From assembly GCA_002897615.1 (NCBI GenBank), contig BDTX01000021.1:124001-188000 (forward strand): DNA of 64,000 nucleotides, written 5' to 3'. The translations under genes were made by a program, and so were the position numbers. This DNA is from a bacterium BMS3Bbin14. Its GTDB lineage: Bacteria > Desulfobacterota > Desulfobulbia > Desulfobulbales > Desulfobulbaceae. Position 1 is the stretch's first letter, and the number at the start of each line of letters is the position of its first letter. Below are positions 40,583 through 49,110 of the stretch, one piece after another. The notes below the pieces were generated by a model. It was not told where the DNA came from, did no database searches, and saw only the letters and a list, made by a program, of their open reading frames with translations.

Positions 40583-40993
40583 TTACTTGAACTTAAACGA
40601 AATCCTCGTTTCGGGACGGATGCAGGTTTTTGAGATGTTCAAGGAGTCTCTTTTTGGCGACAATGCGTCCGGTTCAGAATGATGCGCGACTATTTGTTGA
40701 TAATGTATCCCGGAAGAATTTTTTTGTTCTGAGCCGACCTGAGTTTCCAGCATACGATTCCGCTTGGTGAAATGCTCCGTTATGACCATGGATGCAATCA
40801 TTACGGTTAGTTCCGGTGTATAAACGAGCGTGGTAACCGACGATTGATTTCCATCAAGAGGAAGTTTTCCCGACCCTGCATATTTGCAGTGGATTCGGAT
40901 TTTATCTTTACCGTATGCTCTCCGCTCTCCACATAGTATGTCCCTGGCAATTGCGGTTACGAAATAGTAATTGGATCTTTTTGCCGTGGATGT
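40583..40993 (-). pseudogene. Possible degraded gene (open frame without a start)
   Basis: The minus strand stays open for 136 codons here. A normal-looking sequence (GKLPLDGNQSSVTTLVYTPE and so on) begins upstream of any ATG; the first ATG is at 40801, leaving 72 codons. A second minus frame over 40850-40950 reads LPGTYYVESGEHTVKIKSES, which also looks protein-like, so a frameshifted remnant of a secreted beta-rich protein is possible. No family could be assigned. The evidence is weak. Confidence 0.25.
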
Positions 40994-41034
40994 TTATTTA
41001 TACGTAAAAACAGTGAGTTGTCGATTGTCTCTTC

Positions 41035-41051
41035 TTGGCACGATAAATGCT
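41035..41051 (+). promoter_or_regulatory. Sigma-54-type promoter upstream of the PKD protein
   Basis: TTGGCACGATAAATGCT matches the TTGGCACG-N4-TTGCT consensus with a single mismatch and exact GG-N10-GC spacing. It lies 68 bases before the start codon. RpoN plus an enhancer-binding protein would then control the gene. Confidence 0.6.
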
Positions 41052-41118
41052 ATAAAGTGGGTAGCTTCAGGTATGATTTTTCAACTTAATGTTACCCGTT
41101 TTATTTTATGGCGTTCTT

Positions 41119-43023
41119 ATGCGATTTGGAAAAATTTTTTTAATTTTATTGAGCATCTTAATCCTGCCCGTTCTGGCATCGGCCAATCCACGTGTTATTC
41201 ATGTTGAATGGCAATATCAGTATAGCGGCAACAATCTGGCCGGATTCCGTTTGTATCACGGAAATAATCTTGCCTGCGAAACAGCCGATCCCAACGCTAC
41301 TTCCATGGATTGTTCCGTTGATGTTCCTGACGGTGAATCTCTGTTTACCCTTACCTCCTATTTTAAGGATGGCACGGAAAGCCCGCCCTCCGCTCCCTTT
41401 CCTTATGTTTTTTCGAGCGTTCTCAAGGCTGTTCTGTCTGCAGATGTGCTGAAAGGTACAAGCCCCCTGGCCGTGGCCTTTAATGCGAATTCTTCGACGG
41501 GAAATATCCTCAGTTATGATTGGACCTTCGGCGATGGCGAAACAGGTGTCGGCAGCACGATCAACCATGTTTTCAGCCCGGCCGGTAGTTATAACGTTAC
41601 CCTGAAAATTATTGACGACCAGGGAGCTACTGCCCAGGCAACAGTTGCGATTGTGGTTACCAGTCCTTCAAGCAGTAACACCCCTCCCACCGCTGTTGTT
41701 TCATCTTCGTCCACTGTCGGTGACGCGCCACTGCAGGTACACCTTGATGGCTCCGGTTCCACGGACAGCGACGGTACCATCCTCTCTTATAAATGGGATA
41801 TGGGCGATGGCGGGGTCGCCACCGGTCCCAAGGTGAGCTATACCTATACCACCGCCGGCAGTTTTAACGCCACGCTGACCGTAACCGATGATGGCGGCCT
41901 GACCGATTCCATTTCCACCCCGGTTATTGTCAGGGAACCTGCGGCGGGCGGCAACAGCAACGTCCCTCCCGCCGCGGTCATCACTACCTCGACCAGCCAG
42001 GGATTTGCACCCGTCGCCATCAGCTTTGACGCCGGCGGTTCAAGTGATTCTGATGGTAAAATTAAAAAATACTTCTGGAATTTTGGCGATGGCACCCGGG
42101 GGTCAGGTATTGCGGTTGATCATGTCTATAAGCAGGCCGCTGATTATACGGTTACCCTGAAGGTAAAGGATAACAAAGGAGCAGTAGGCGAATCTTCAAC
42201 CGTTGTGACGGTACAAGCAGGAATTACGAATCCCTCTTTGGTGGTTGAAGTCGGGGAACTGCTGCTCACCACCAACTGGTCTCATGTGACTTTAAAAGAG
42301 TCGTTTGTCAACCCTGTTGTTGTCGCTGGCCCGCTCAGTTATAATGACCCCGACCCGGCGGTAGTCCGCATCAGAAATGTCACGGCAACAGGTTTTGATA
42401 TCCGTATTCAGGAATGGGGTTATCTTGACGGCTCCCATGCGGAAGAAACGGTCAATTATATTGTTATGGAACAAGGGCGCTATATCCTGGATAATGGAGC
42501 CCGCATCGAAGCTGGTACTTTTTTCGGCGGTGTTCGTTTCAAGAGGCATAAATTCATCAAGTCCTTCCGGCGCAGACCTGTATTGCTCATCAGTATTTTA
42601 TCAAACAACGATGAAGGTGCTGTAACCGGTTGGGTTAGAGGACTTTCAAGGCGTCGTTTTAAATTCAAACTCAAAGGACAGGCCGCGAACAGGCTCCCCC
42701 GGCATGCCGTTGAAACAGTCGGCTATATTGCCTGTGAGCGGGGAACCGGGGCTATCGGTCAACTCCTTTATGAAGTCGGCCGGACACGTAGGGCTGTTTC
42801 CGACAAGTGGCATTCTCTGTCTTTTCGATCACCCTTCACTGCAAAACCCTTTTTCTTTGCCGGGATACAAGCCTACCGCGGGCGCAATAATACAACAGTC
42901 AGATATCAGGATCTAACCACCAAGGATGTACAGGTCAAAGTCGAGGAGGAAACCTCCAGAAGAAAAGCAGCTCATCGAAGAGAAGTTGTCGGCTATATGG
43001 TGTTTACTTCAAGCGCCAAATAG
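41119..43023 (+). CDS. Secreted PKD-repeat protein
   Basis: A 634-residue exported protein. ATG 41119 gives a standard signal peptide (MRFGKIFLILLSILILPVLA, cleavage near SA-NP). A short N-terminal beta domain with two Cys is followed by three PKD domains, each with the D-W/K-x-F/M-GDG core (SYDWTFGDGETG, SYKWDMGDGG, KYFWNFGDGTRG). The C-terminal 250 residues hold two related beta-rich modules with NPVVVAGPLSYNDPDPAVVR and FFFAGIQAYRGRNN, and HAEETVNYIVMEQG / AHRREVVGYMVF, reminiscent of H-type-lectin-like domains. A surface or carbohydrate-binding role is inferred. It is probably expressed from the sigma-54-type site. Confidence 0.86.
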   Translation: MRFGKIFLILLSILILPVLASANPRVIHVEWQYQYSGNNLAGFRLYHGNNLACETADPNATSMDCSVDVPDGESLFTLTSYFKDGTESPPSAPFPYVFSSVLKAVLSADVLKGTSPLAVAFNANSSTGNILSYDWTFGDGETGVGSTINHVFSPAGSYNVTLKIIDDQGATAQATVAIVVTSPSSSNTPPTAVVSSSSTVGDAPLQVHLDGSGSTDSDGTILSYKWDMGDGGVATGPKVSYTYTTAGSFNATLTVTDDGGLTDSISTPVIVREPAAGGNSNVPPAAVITTSTSQGFAPVAISFDAGGSSDSDGKIKKYFWNFGDGTRGSGIAVDHVYKQAADYTVTLKVKDNKGAVGESSTVVTVQAGITNPSLVVEVGELLLTTNWSHVTLKESFVNPVVVAGPLSYNDPDPAVVRIRNVTATGFDIRIQEWGYLDGSHAEETVNYIVMEQGRYILDNGARIEAGTFFGGVRFKRHKFIKSFRRRPVLLISILSNNDEGAVTGWVRGLSRRRFKFKLKGQAANRLPRHAVETVGYIACERGTGAIGQLLYEVGRTRRAVSDKWHSLSFRSPFTAKPFFFAGIQAYRGRNNTTVRYQDLTTKDVQVKVEEETSRRKAAHRREVVGYMVFTSSAK

Positions 43024-43231
43024 AACGTAATCGGCACAGATCAATTTACGTCCTGATTTGACCGATTTGGGGGGCAGTATCTGCATCAAGGATGTTGAAT
43101 ATACTGTCCCCGAAATTAATTCGACGATTGCCCCCCTCCCCGGATACGTCCTGGTAATCTCGATCAAGCGCCCTGTGCGGACTTGCATATAGCAGTATTG
43201 TTCCCCTTCTATTTCCATCCTTTCAAAATAA

Positions 43232-43257
43232 AAAGCCGGGTCCCTGGGCCCGGCTTT
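43232..43257. terminator. Terminator-like hairpin
   Basis: AAAGCCGGG and CCCGGCTTT form a perfect nine-base-pair stem around TCCCTGGG. The T-run is good only when read on the minus strand (CTTTTTATTTT). On the plus strand it closes the PKD gene with a short TTT. Confidence 0.6.
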
Positions 43258-43421
43258 GGTCGTCTATTAAGGGGCGACTTTAAGGGATTCCCCTCTTGGC
43301 CCACAGCTGAACTGCATAAGATATCGATAAAGGAGTTGAGCGAAAATACATAGTGGCGTAGACTCCGATCATTTGAGCGAAGCTGGTTTTTTTAAACAAA
43401 CACCCGGCAGCTTCGAGGAGC

Positions 43422-43498
43422 ATAAAATGCATTTATTCGTCAATAATGCAACAAATTCCACATATTGCCTGGGATATTGTCTCAAGCCGTCACGGATT
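43422..43498 (+). mobile_element. Family A fragment (right half)
   Basis: It covers ataaaatgcatttattcgtc through the AT-rich hairpin to GCCGTCACGGATT; the last bases of the tip are altered (GATTGACG). It lies upstream of the efflux operon. Confidence 0.75.
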
Positions 43499-43628
43499 GA
43501 CGAGTTCGTTTTCTTTGGGCAGGCAGGGGAAACAAATAAATACACGTCTCGGCAGGACCGGCTGGCCCTGGCCCGGCCGTGAGAAGCCGGATTTTTTTCT
43601 TTTTTAGTAGCAACACACAGGAAAAGAG

Positions 43629-44795
43629 ATGGAAGAAGAGCAACTCAAGAAAAAGCCAAGGCGAAAGCCCGCCGGCAAAACCGTGGCAGCCGCTGTCATG
43701 CTTATCGGCGTCCTTGCCCTGTTATTTATGGCCGTCCGCTTTGTCCGTCACCGGATGGCCTATGCCGTGACCGATGCGGTTTTTGTCCGGACCGACAGCC
43801 TGGTCACTATTGGTTTCGACCGGGTGAACGGCAGGCTTGCCGTAATGAACAAAAAAGAAGGCGATGCGGTTCGCCGGGGGGAGGTGTTGGCCGCTATCGA
43901 TCCGGCGGTTTACCGCCTGCGCGTCAAGCGGCTGACCGCGGAACTGGCCGAGGCCCGGCAGAACAAGGAAGGCCTCGGCATTCTTCTCGACCGTCTGCGC
44001 CAGGAAATAAAGTTGAACGAGGCTATCGCCGCCGGCCGGGTCGAGGAACTGTCCCGGCAGCGGGCGTCTCTGCTGGCTAAAGCCGAGGCGATACAGGCGG
44101 AGATCGAACAGCTGGCCCGGGACCGGACACGGCTTGAAACCCTGTATAAAGTCAAGGCGGTGTCCCAGACCCGGGCCGAAACCATTGACACCGACCTGGT
44201 CAGCAAGCAAAAAATGAAAAAATCCGTCGAAGAACAGGCAAGGGCTGTTGCGGCGTCGATGGCCATGGCCAGGAACCGGGTGAAGCTGGCCCGGGCCGGC
44301 CGTCTGCGCCTTCCGGAAACGGAAAAGGAGATTCAGGCCCTGGCTGACAAGATCAAGGGGTTGGTCGCCGCCCGGGCTACCGCGCAACATGATCTCGGTA
44401 ATTGTGAGCTGAAAAGTCCGATCAACGGCCGGGTCGCCAAGCGATTTCTGACCGTCGGCAGCATTGTCTCTCCCAAGAAAGCTGTTTTATCCCTCATCGA
44501 TCCCCGCGATGTTTATCTCGTAGCCCTGCTGGAAGAGGGCAAACTGCACGGGGTCGAGCCGGGCGCCGCGGTGAGCATCAGTATCGACGCCTATCCGGAC
44601 CGGAAGTTCCGGGGCCGGGTAGAGGACATCCTGCCTGCCACGGCCGCGACCTTTGCCCTGGCCCCCCGCGATATCTCGGCCGGCGAGTTCACCAAGGTGG
44701 CCCAGCGCATCCCGGTGCGGATCAGCATCACCAGCGGCGATACTTCGCTGCTGCGGGTCGGGCTGGGAGGTGAAGTGGAGATCAAGCGGCAATGA
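43629..44795 (+). CDS. emrA: HlyD/EmrA-family membrane fusion protein
   Basis: A 388-residue periplasmic adaptor anchored by one N-terminal helix (VAAAVMLIGVLALLFMAVRF). A split biotinyl-lipoyl-like domain (GRLAVMNKKEGDAVRRGEVL and ELKSPINGRVAKRFLTVGSI) surrounds a long alpha-hairpin coiled coil rich in Ala, Glu and Arg (about residues 100-250). A beta-barrel segment with DPRDVYLVALLEEGKLHGVE follows. It overlaps the transporter gene by four bases, so the two form an adaptor/pump pair; an outer-membrane channel must come from elsewhere. The symbol is by resemblance. Confidence 0.85.
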   Translation: MEEEQLKKKPRRKPAGKTVAAAVMLIGVLALLFMAVRFVRHRMAYAVTDAVFVRTDSLVTIGFDRVNGRLAVMNKKEGDAVRRGEVLAAIDPAVYRLRVKRLTAELAEARQNKEGLGILLDRLRQEIKLNEAIAAGRVEELSRQRASLLAKAEAIQAEIEQLARDRTRLETLYKVKAVSQTRAETIDTDLVSKQKMKKSVEEQARAVAASMAMARNRVKLARAGRLRLPETEKEIQALADKIKGLVAARATAQHDLGNCELKSPINGRVAKRFLTVGSIVSPKKAVLSLIDPRDVYLVALLEEGKLHGVEPGAAVSISIDAYPDRKFRGRVEDILPATAATFALAPRDISAGEFTKVAQRIPVRISITSGDTSLLRVGLGGEVEIKRQ

Positions 44796-46387
44796 CCGCA
44801 ACCTGGCCGGCCGGCGGCAATGTCAACGATGAGCAGCCGATCTACGACCTGATTTCACCGGGTTATCGCGCCTTCCTTACCATAATCGTCATGGTCGGGG
44901 CTTTCATGGCCATCCTCGACACCACGGTGATCGACGTGGTGATCCCCAAGATGATGGGACCGCTGGCCACCGACCTGTACGGGGTGCAGTGGGTCATCAC
45001 CGCCTACATGATCGCCGCGGCGGTCGGCCTGCTCCTGACCCACAACCTGGGCCGGGTCATCGGCCTGAAATGGCTTTTTCTTTCCGGCCTGCTGATCTTC
45101 ACCTCGGCCAGCGCCCTCTGCGGCGTGGCTGCCACCCTGCCGCAGATGGTCGGCTCCCGGATTATCCAGGGGCTGGGCGAGGCCTTTATCATGGCCAGCG
45201 CCCAGACCATCCTCTTTGCTATCTATCCGCCGGAGAAACACGGCATGGCCATGGGGATCTACGCCATGGGCGTGAGCTTCGCCCCGTCATTGGGGCCGAC
45301 GGTGGGCGGCTGGATCACCCTGCACATGAGCTGGCGCTGGGTCTTCTATATCAACCTGCCTACCGGGATTCTCAACTTTATCGCCGGGGCCTCGTATTTA
45401 CCTGTCCTGGTCAAGAACCGGCAGCGGCTGCATTTCAATTTCGTCAGCTATCTTTTTATGGGCGCCTTTACCGTTTCGCTTCTCATCCTGCTTTCCAAGG
45501 GCCAGCAGCTGGGCTGGGGCCAGTCTTCCACCATTGTCCTCCTGGCCTTCGGCGCCGCCGCCTCCCTGCTGCTCTATCTCCTGTCCGAGATGTTCAGCCG
45601 TAACAAGCTCATCGACCCGGCCATCTTCAAGATCAAAGAGTACACCTTGTCCATGGGGTTCTATTTCCTGATTATGGGGCTCTCCATCTACCAGCTTTTT
45701 TATCTCCTGCCGCTCTACTATGAAACCCTGAAACACCTCACCACTTTTGTCACCGGCCTGCACATGCTGGCCTTTGCTATCTTTATCGCCATTGTCTCTC
45801 CCCTGGCCGGGCTGTTGAGCGACCGCTTCGGTCCGCAGCGGGTGATTGTCGGCAGTACCATCATCTTTCTCTACACCAGTTATTTCCTGATCCCTTCTCT
45901 CAATTACTATACTCCATCGATCCGGGCCGCCATCATCACCATTCCGCTGGGCATCGCCCTGGGCTCCTTTTTTGCCCCGGTTTCCGCCATGGCCCTGGGC
46001 CCCCTGGGTGACAAGACCGCGCAGGGGGTCAGCCTCATGCATTATCTGCGTTTCCTGGGTGGTTCTCTGGGTACGGCCATTGCCACCAATACCCTGGAAA
46101 TGCGGCAAGCCGTCCATTTTGAGGGCATTGCCAACATGCAAAATTATGATTATGTCCAGCGCTTTATCGATAACAACAAGGACATGATTTCACAGTACCT
46201 GCCGTCCGGACTCGCCGATGTCAAGGCGCAACTCCTGCTTGGCCGGGTGCAGCATCTCAAGGCCTTAAGCCTTGCTTTTCAGGATACCTTCCGTCACACC
46301 TTTGTTTTTGGCGCCTTTGGCACCATTTTCCTGGTTCTGCTCCTGCTTGCCGGCCGCCAGCCAAGACCGGGAAAATTACGCTCATGA
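44792..46387 (+). CDS. emrB: DHA2-family (EmrB/QacA-like) MFS efflux pump
   Basis: A 531-residue pump with about 14 helices. It carries VGAFMAILDTTVIDVVIPKM in helix 1 (the DHA2 LDxTIVNVALP motif), VQWVITAYMIAAAVGLLL, GLGEAFIMASAQTILF, and GPTVGGWITLHMSWRWVFYI followed by NLPTG (motif C and the family's WRWiFyiNlP). It starts inside the last codons of the adaptor gene (ATGA overlap). Drug or toxic-compound export across both membranes is inferred from the pairing. Confidence 0.9.
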   Translation: MTATWPAGGNVNDEQPIYDLISPGYRAFLTIIVMVGAFMAILDTTVIDVVIPKMMGPLATDLYGVQWVITAYMIAAAVGLLLTHNLGRVIGLKWLFLSGLLIFTSASALCGVAATLPQMVGSRIIQGLGEAFIMASAQTILFAIYPPEKHGMAMGIYAMGVSFAPSLGPTVGGWITLHMSWRWVFYINLPTGILNFIAGASYLPVLVKNRQRLHFNFVSYLFMGAFTVSLLILLSKGQQLGWGQSSTIVLLAFGAAASLLLYLLSEMFSRNKLIDPAIFKIKEYTLSMGFYFLIMGLSIYQLFYLLPLYYETLKHLTTFVTGLHMLAFAIFIAIVSPLAGLLSDRFGPQRVIVGSTIIFLYTSYFLIPSLNYYTPSIRAAIITIPLGIALGSFFAPVSAMALGPLGDKTAQGVSLMHYLRFLGGSLGTAIATNTLEMRQAVHFEGIANMQNYDYVQRFIDNNKDMISQYLPSGLADVKAQLLLGRVQHLKALSLAFQDTFRHTFVFGAFGTIFLVLLLLAGRQPRPGKLRS

Positions 46388-46480
46388 ATATGAAAGGAGA
46401 GCAAAAAAACTGGTATGGCTAAAAATGGGCACAAGTTAGATTCGGCCGGGAAACCATGGTCCATAATAATCACTCTTTCT

Positions 46481-46663
46481 TCTGAAATCGTGAGCGTTCG
46501 AGAGCGGTGCAGATGCAAGGCGGTTGTGATGTTTATTATCATGGTGTGATATCAACGAGTTGTCAACGCAGGAGATGCGCAGTTCTCGGGTGCCCCGGTG
46601 AAGATTGGATAATGCCATTCCACGTATTGTATAAGTATCACCTCAAGCCGGCACTGATTCAGG
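46481..46663 (+). mobile_element. Family A diverged copy (183 bp)
   Basis: All landmarks remain but with many changes and two internal deletions: CTGAAATCGTGAGCGTTCGA, then gatgcaaggcggttgtgatg, atatcaacgagttgtcaacg and ctcaagccggcactgattca. It appears older than the other copies. Confidence 0.75.
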
Positions 46664-46768
46664 TTTTTCTTTAACCGGGCAATGTGCTATACTCGCCGGA
46701 AAATCTGAACGATGTACAGCGAGGCCATAATCGCCCGGTCGATCGTCGCCGGACAAGGGGGATCTATT

Positions 46769-47983
46769 ATGACGGAGCCGCTCTACACAAGTGATGAAAT
46801 TTCTTCTATTCTTAAAAAGATCGATGTCCTCAACACCCTGAAGGATGTTGATACCATCCTGGACCGCATTCTTTCGGAATCCCGCCACCTGTCCAATGCC
46901 GATGCCGGGTCCATATTTCTGGTCAGAGACGACTGCCTGGTCTTCAGCTATGTCCAGAACGACAGCCTCTTTGACCGTGAAAAAGGCCGGGCCGCCCTCT
47001 ACACCAATCTCACCGTCCCCATGTCCCATAAGTCCATTGTCGGCCACGCCGCCCTGACCAAGGAACCGGTTATTATCAACGATGCCTATCACCTGCCGGC
47101 CGGGGTCCCTTACCGGTTCAATACCTCTTTTGATGAAAAGTACGGTTACCGAACCATGTCCATCATGACCATGCCGCTCCTCACTATTGAAAACCGCCTG
47201 GTGGGGGTCCTGGAGCTGATCAACGCCAGGGACAAGGACCTGAACGTGATTCCCTTCAAAGAAAGGAGTCAACTCTTTGTGTCGCTTTTTGCCAACAACG
47301 CCGCGGTGACCATTGAGCGGGGCATTATGAACCGGGAGCTGATCCTGCGCATGATGTCGATGGCGGAGCTGCGCGACCCCAATGAAACCGGAGCCCATGT
47401 CCAGAGGGTAGCGGCATATTCCGCCGAGATTTATCAGCGCTGGGCCGAAAACCAGGGGCTTGATGATAATCAGGAGATCAAGTCGACCCGTGATCTCATT
47501 CGCCTGGCCGCCATGCTCCACGATGTGGGCAAGGTCGGCATCCCCGATGCCATTCTCAAAAAAACCGGACGCTTGACGGATGATGAATTTGAAATCATCA
47601 AGAAACACACCCTGTACGGTGCCCGGCTTTTTACCTCTATCACCTCGGAGCTTGACCGGATGAGCCTGGAGATTGCCCTGAACCACCATGAGAGATGGGA
47701 CGGCGCGGGCTATCCCGGCTGCGTTCCGGAGGTGGCCGAGGGAAGCGGCCATGGCGTGCTGCAGAAAAAAGGCGAAGAGATCCCGATCACCGCCCGGGTT
47801 ACCGCCCTGGCCGATGTCTACGATGCCCTGTGCAGCCGGCGCGTCTACAAGGAGGCCTGGGACGACGAGAGGGCCTTTGCCATAATCAGGAAGAACTCGG
47901 GGACTCAGTTCGACCCGGAGGTGGTAGATGCCTTTTTTCAGATAACCGATGTATTGAGCGCTATTCGGGAAAAGTTCCAATAA
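46769..47983 (+). CDS. GAF-HD-GYP protein, putative c-di-GMP phosphodiesterase
   Basis: A 404-residue cytoplasmic protein. Residues about 20-190 form a GAF domain (ADAGSIFLVRDDCLVFSYVQ, VGHAALTKEPVIINDAY, MPLLTIENRLVGVLELINAR). Residues about 205-390 form the HD-GYP domain: AAMLHDVGKVGIPDAILKK (HD), KKHTLYGARLF, NHHERWDGAGYPG (HHExxDGxGYP) and ALADVYDALCSRRVYKEAW. The metal ligands for c-di-GMP hydrolysis are all present. ATG 46769 is chosen because GGGGGA precedes it; a frame 19 codons longer exists. Its stop codon TAA begins a family B fragment. Confidence 0.93.
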   Translation: MTEPLYTSDEISSILKKIDVLNTLKDVDTILDRILSESRHLSNADAGSIFLVRDDCLVFSYVQNDSLFDREKGRAALYTNLTVPMSHKSIVGHAALTKEPVIINDAYHLPAGVPYRFNTSFDEKYGYRTMSIMTMPLLTIENRLVGVLELINARDKDLNVIPFKERSQLFVSLFANNAAVTIERGIMNRELILRMMSMAELRDPNETGAHVQRVAAYSAEIYQRWAENQGLDDNQEIKSTRDLIRLAAMLHDVGKVGIPDAILKKTGRLTDDEFEIIKKHTLYGARLFTSITSELDRMSLEIALNHHERWDGAGYPGCVPEVAEGSGHGVLQKKGEEIPITARVTALADVYDALCSRRVYKEAWDDERAFAIIRKNSGTQFDPEVVDAFFQITDVLSAIREKFQ

Positions 47984-48030
47984 CGGCTAAGCCTGTCACC
48001 GGCACCCCATTTTCACGCAGTCGCTCCCGC
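47980..48030. repeat. Family B fragment at a stop codon
   Basis: The sequence ataacggctaagcctgtcac, then cggcaccccattttcacgca and gtcgctcccgc, matches one arm of the family B copies at 49 and 54 kb. The other arm is missing. The TAA stop of the HD-GYP gene lies at its edge. Confidence 0.6.
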
Positions 48031-48239
48031 CCCCGTTTTGACACTACTGGCAGTCAGATTATCGTCCGACCGGCAAAAAAAATTATGGAAAAATGTTGCA
48101 TTGAACTTGCAACATGCAGTAATGATACGAGTTGTAAAATGTCAAGTTGGTTCTTCATGGCGGCATGAAAAGTCAGCCTGGTATAAGATTATTTCTTTAT
48201 AACATATCGTCTGTGTAAGCAGAGTGTTAGAGGTGAAAA

Positions 48240-48341
48240 ATGGGTAAAGGCGACATCAGGAGCAAACGCGGTAAAATTATTCGCAGCACCAATGGCAAGA
48301 CCCGTCCCAAGCCAAAAAATATCAAGAAAAACAAAAAATAG
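48240..48341 (+). CDS. 30S ribosomal protein THX
   Basis: A 33-residue, very basic peptide MGKGDIRSKRGKIIRSTNGK followed by TRPKPKNIKKNKK. It matches the THX/bTHX small-subunit protein, whose pattern is MGKGD-x-R-(T/S)-x-RGKI and a Gly-Lys-x-Arg-Pro tail. GAGGTG lies five bases before ATG 48240. THX sits in a cavity at the top of the 30S head in Thermus and stabilises the rRNA. The gene is monocistronic. Confidence 0.88.
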   Translation: MGKGDIRSKRGKIIRSTNGKTRPKPKNIKKNKK

Positions 48342-48437
48342 CCCGGCGCTGATTATCAGGGAGCAGGCAAGGCTCGCAGGAAGAATAACTCCTGCCGCAA
48401 TGGGTAAACCGGCTCAAACGGCTGGTCGCTAATGGGT

Positions 48438-48488
48438 ACTTTGTGCGTTTAGGTTACTTGTTAGCATTTTGCAATGAACGCACAAAGT
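48438..48488 (+). promoter_or_regulatory. Perfect 12-bp inverted repeat before the RRM gene
   Basis: ACTTTGTGCGTT (48438-48449) and AACGCACAAAGT (48477-48488) are exact complements around a 27-base AT-rich loop. The second arm ends 15 bases before the start codon. As RNA this would be a stable hairpin next to the ribosome site; as DNA it could be an operator. Confidence 0.6.
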
Positions 48489-48503
48489 CTTGAGAGCAGC
48501 TGA

Positions 48504-48776
48504 ATGAATATCTATGTTGGCAACCTGCCATACGGTGTAACGGATGATGAATTACGTTCTGCTTTCGCAGAATTTGGCGACGTCGCAACCGCCAAAATTA
48601 TCATGGACAGGTATTCCGGCAGGTCGAAGGGTTTCGGTTTTGTCGAAATGGATAATGACTCCGAAGCTGAAGAGGCGATTAAATCACTGGACAGTACCGA
48701 CATGCAGGGCCGCAAACTGAGGGTGAATCAGGCAAAACCACGGGTGGACCGCCCCCAGCACGATTCGCAATATTAA
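48504..48776 (+). CDS. RRM-type RNA-binding protein
   Basis: A 90-residue protein made of a single RNA recognition motif. RNP-2 is MNIYVGNLPYG and RNP-1 is RSKGFGFVEM, with the usual four strands and two helices (DDELRSAFAEFGDVATAKII, SEAEEAIKSLDSTDMQGRKL). A short polar tail follows. Such small RRM proteins are common in cyanobacteria and Desulfobacterota, and several are cold-induced. The strong inverted repeat upstream suggests control at the RNA level. A family A fragment abuts the stop codon. Confidence 0.95.
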   Translation: MNIYVGNLPYGVTDDELRSAFAEFGDVATAKIIMDRYSGRSKGFGFVEMDNDSEAEEAIKSLDSTDMQGRKLRVNQAKPRVDRPQHDSQY

Positions 48777-48832
48777 ATCAACATCGTTGCCGCCTTGCAT
48801 CTGCACCGTTCTCGAACGCTCACGGGGCCAGG
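48777..48832 (-). mobile_element. Family A fragment abutting the RRM gene stop
   Basis: A 56-bp left-end fragment beginning atcaacatcgttgccgcctt and ending CGCTCACGGGGCCAGG. It starts at the base after the TAA of the RRM gene. Confidence 0.78.
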
Positions 48833-48835
48833 GAA

Positions 48836-48877
48836 AAATAACTCCGCGGAATCGGTGCCTGACTCCGGGATGCGAAA
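48836..48877 (-). repeat. Family C short repeat, copy 3 (inverted)
   Basis: On the minus strand it reads cgcatcccggagtcaggcac, then cgattccgcggagttatttt, closely matching 4571-4613. Confidence 0.5.
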
Positions 48878-48919
48878 ATATGAAGTTGTTCCGGCGCGGA
48901 CCCTTATCTTGCGCCCGGT

Positions 48920-49110
48920 GATCCGTAACTGGTCACAGGGTGTGAAACTCTGCGCTATTCCTTACCTCCAACCTGCAATCCGCCACAGGCGCCACAGATT
49001 TACGTAGTCGCTGCCGTTCGCAGGAAGCGACCGAAGGGAGACTCCGGTAGTCCCTCTATGCGGGCGGGAGTGACCGCGTGAAGATGGGGTGCCTGTGACG
49101 GATTACGGTG
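48920..49110 (+). repeat. Left inverted repeat of the giant helicase gene (contains family B)
   Basis: About 185 bases here match, inverted, 54338-54520 on the other side of the helicase gene. Shared blocks include ggtcacagggtgtgaaactc, tgcgctatt, gccacagatttacgtagtcg, gaagggagactccggtagtc and cctctatgcgggcgggagtg. The inner end (gtgcctgtgacggattacgg) holds the TAA stop of the helicase gene. The part from 48981 to 49107 is itself a family B palindrome. Confidence 0.85.
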
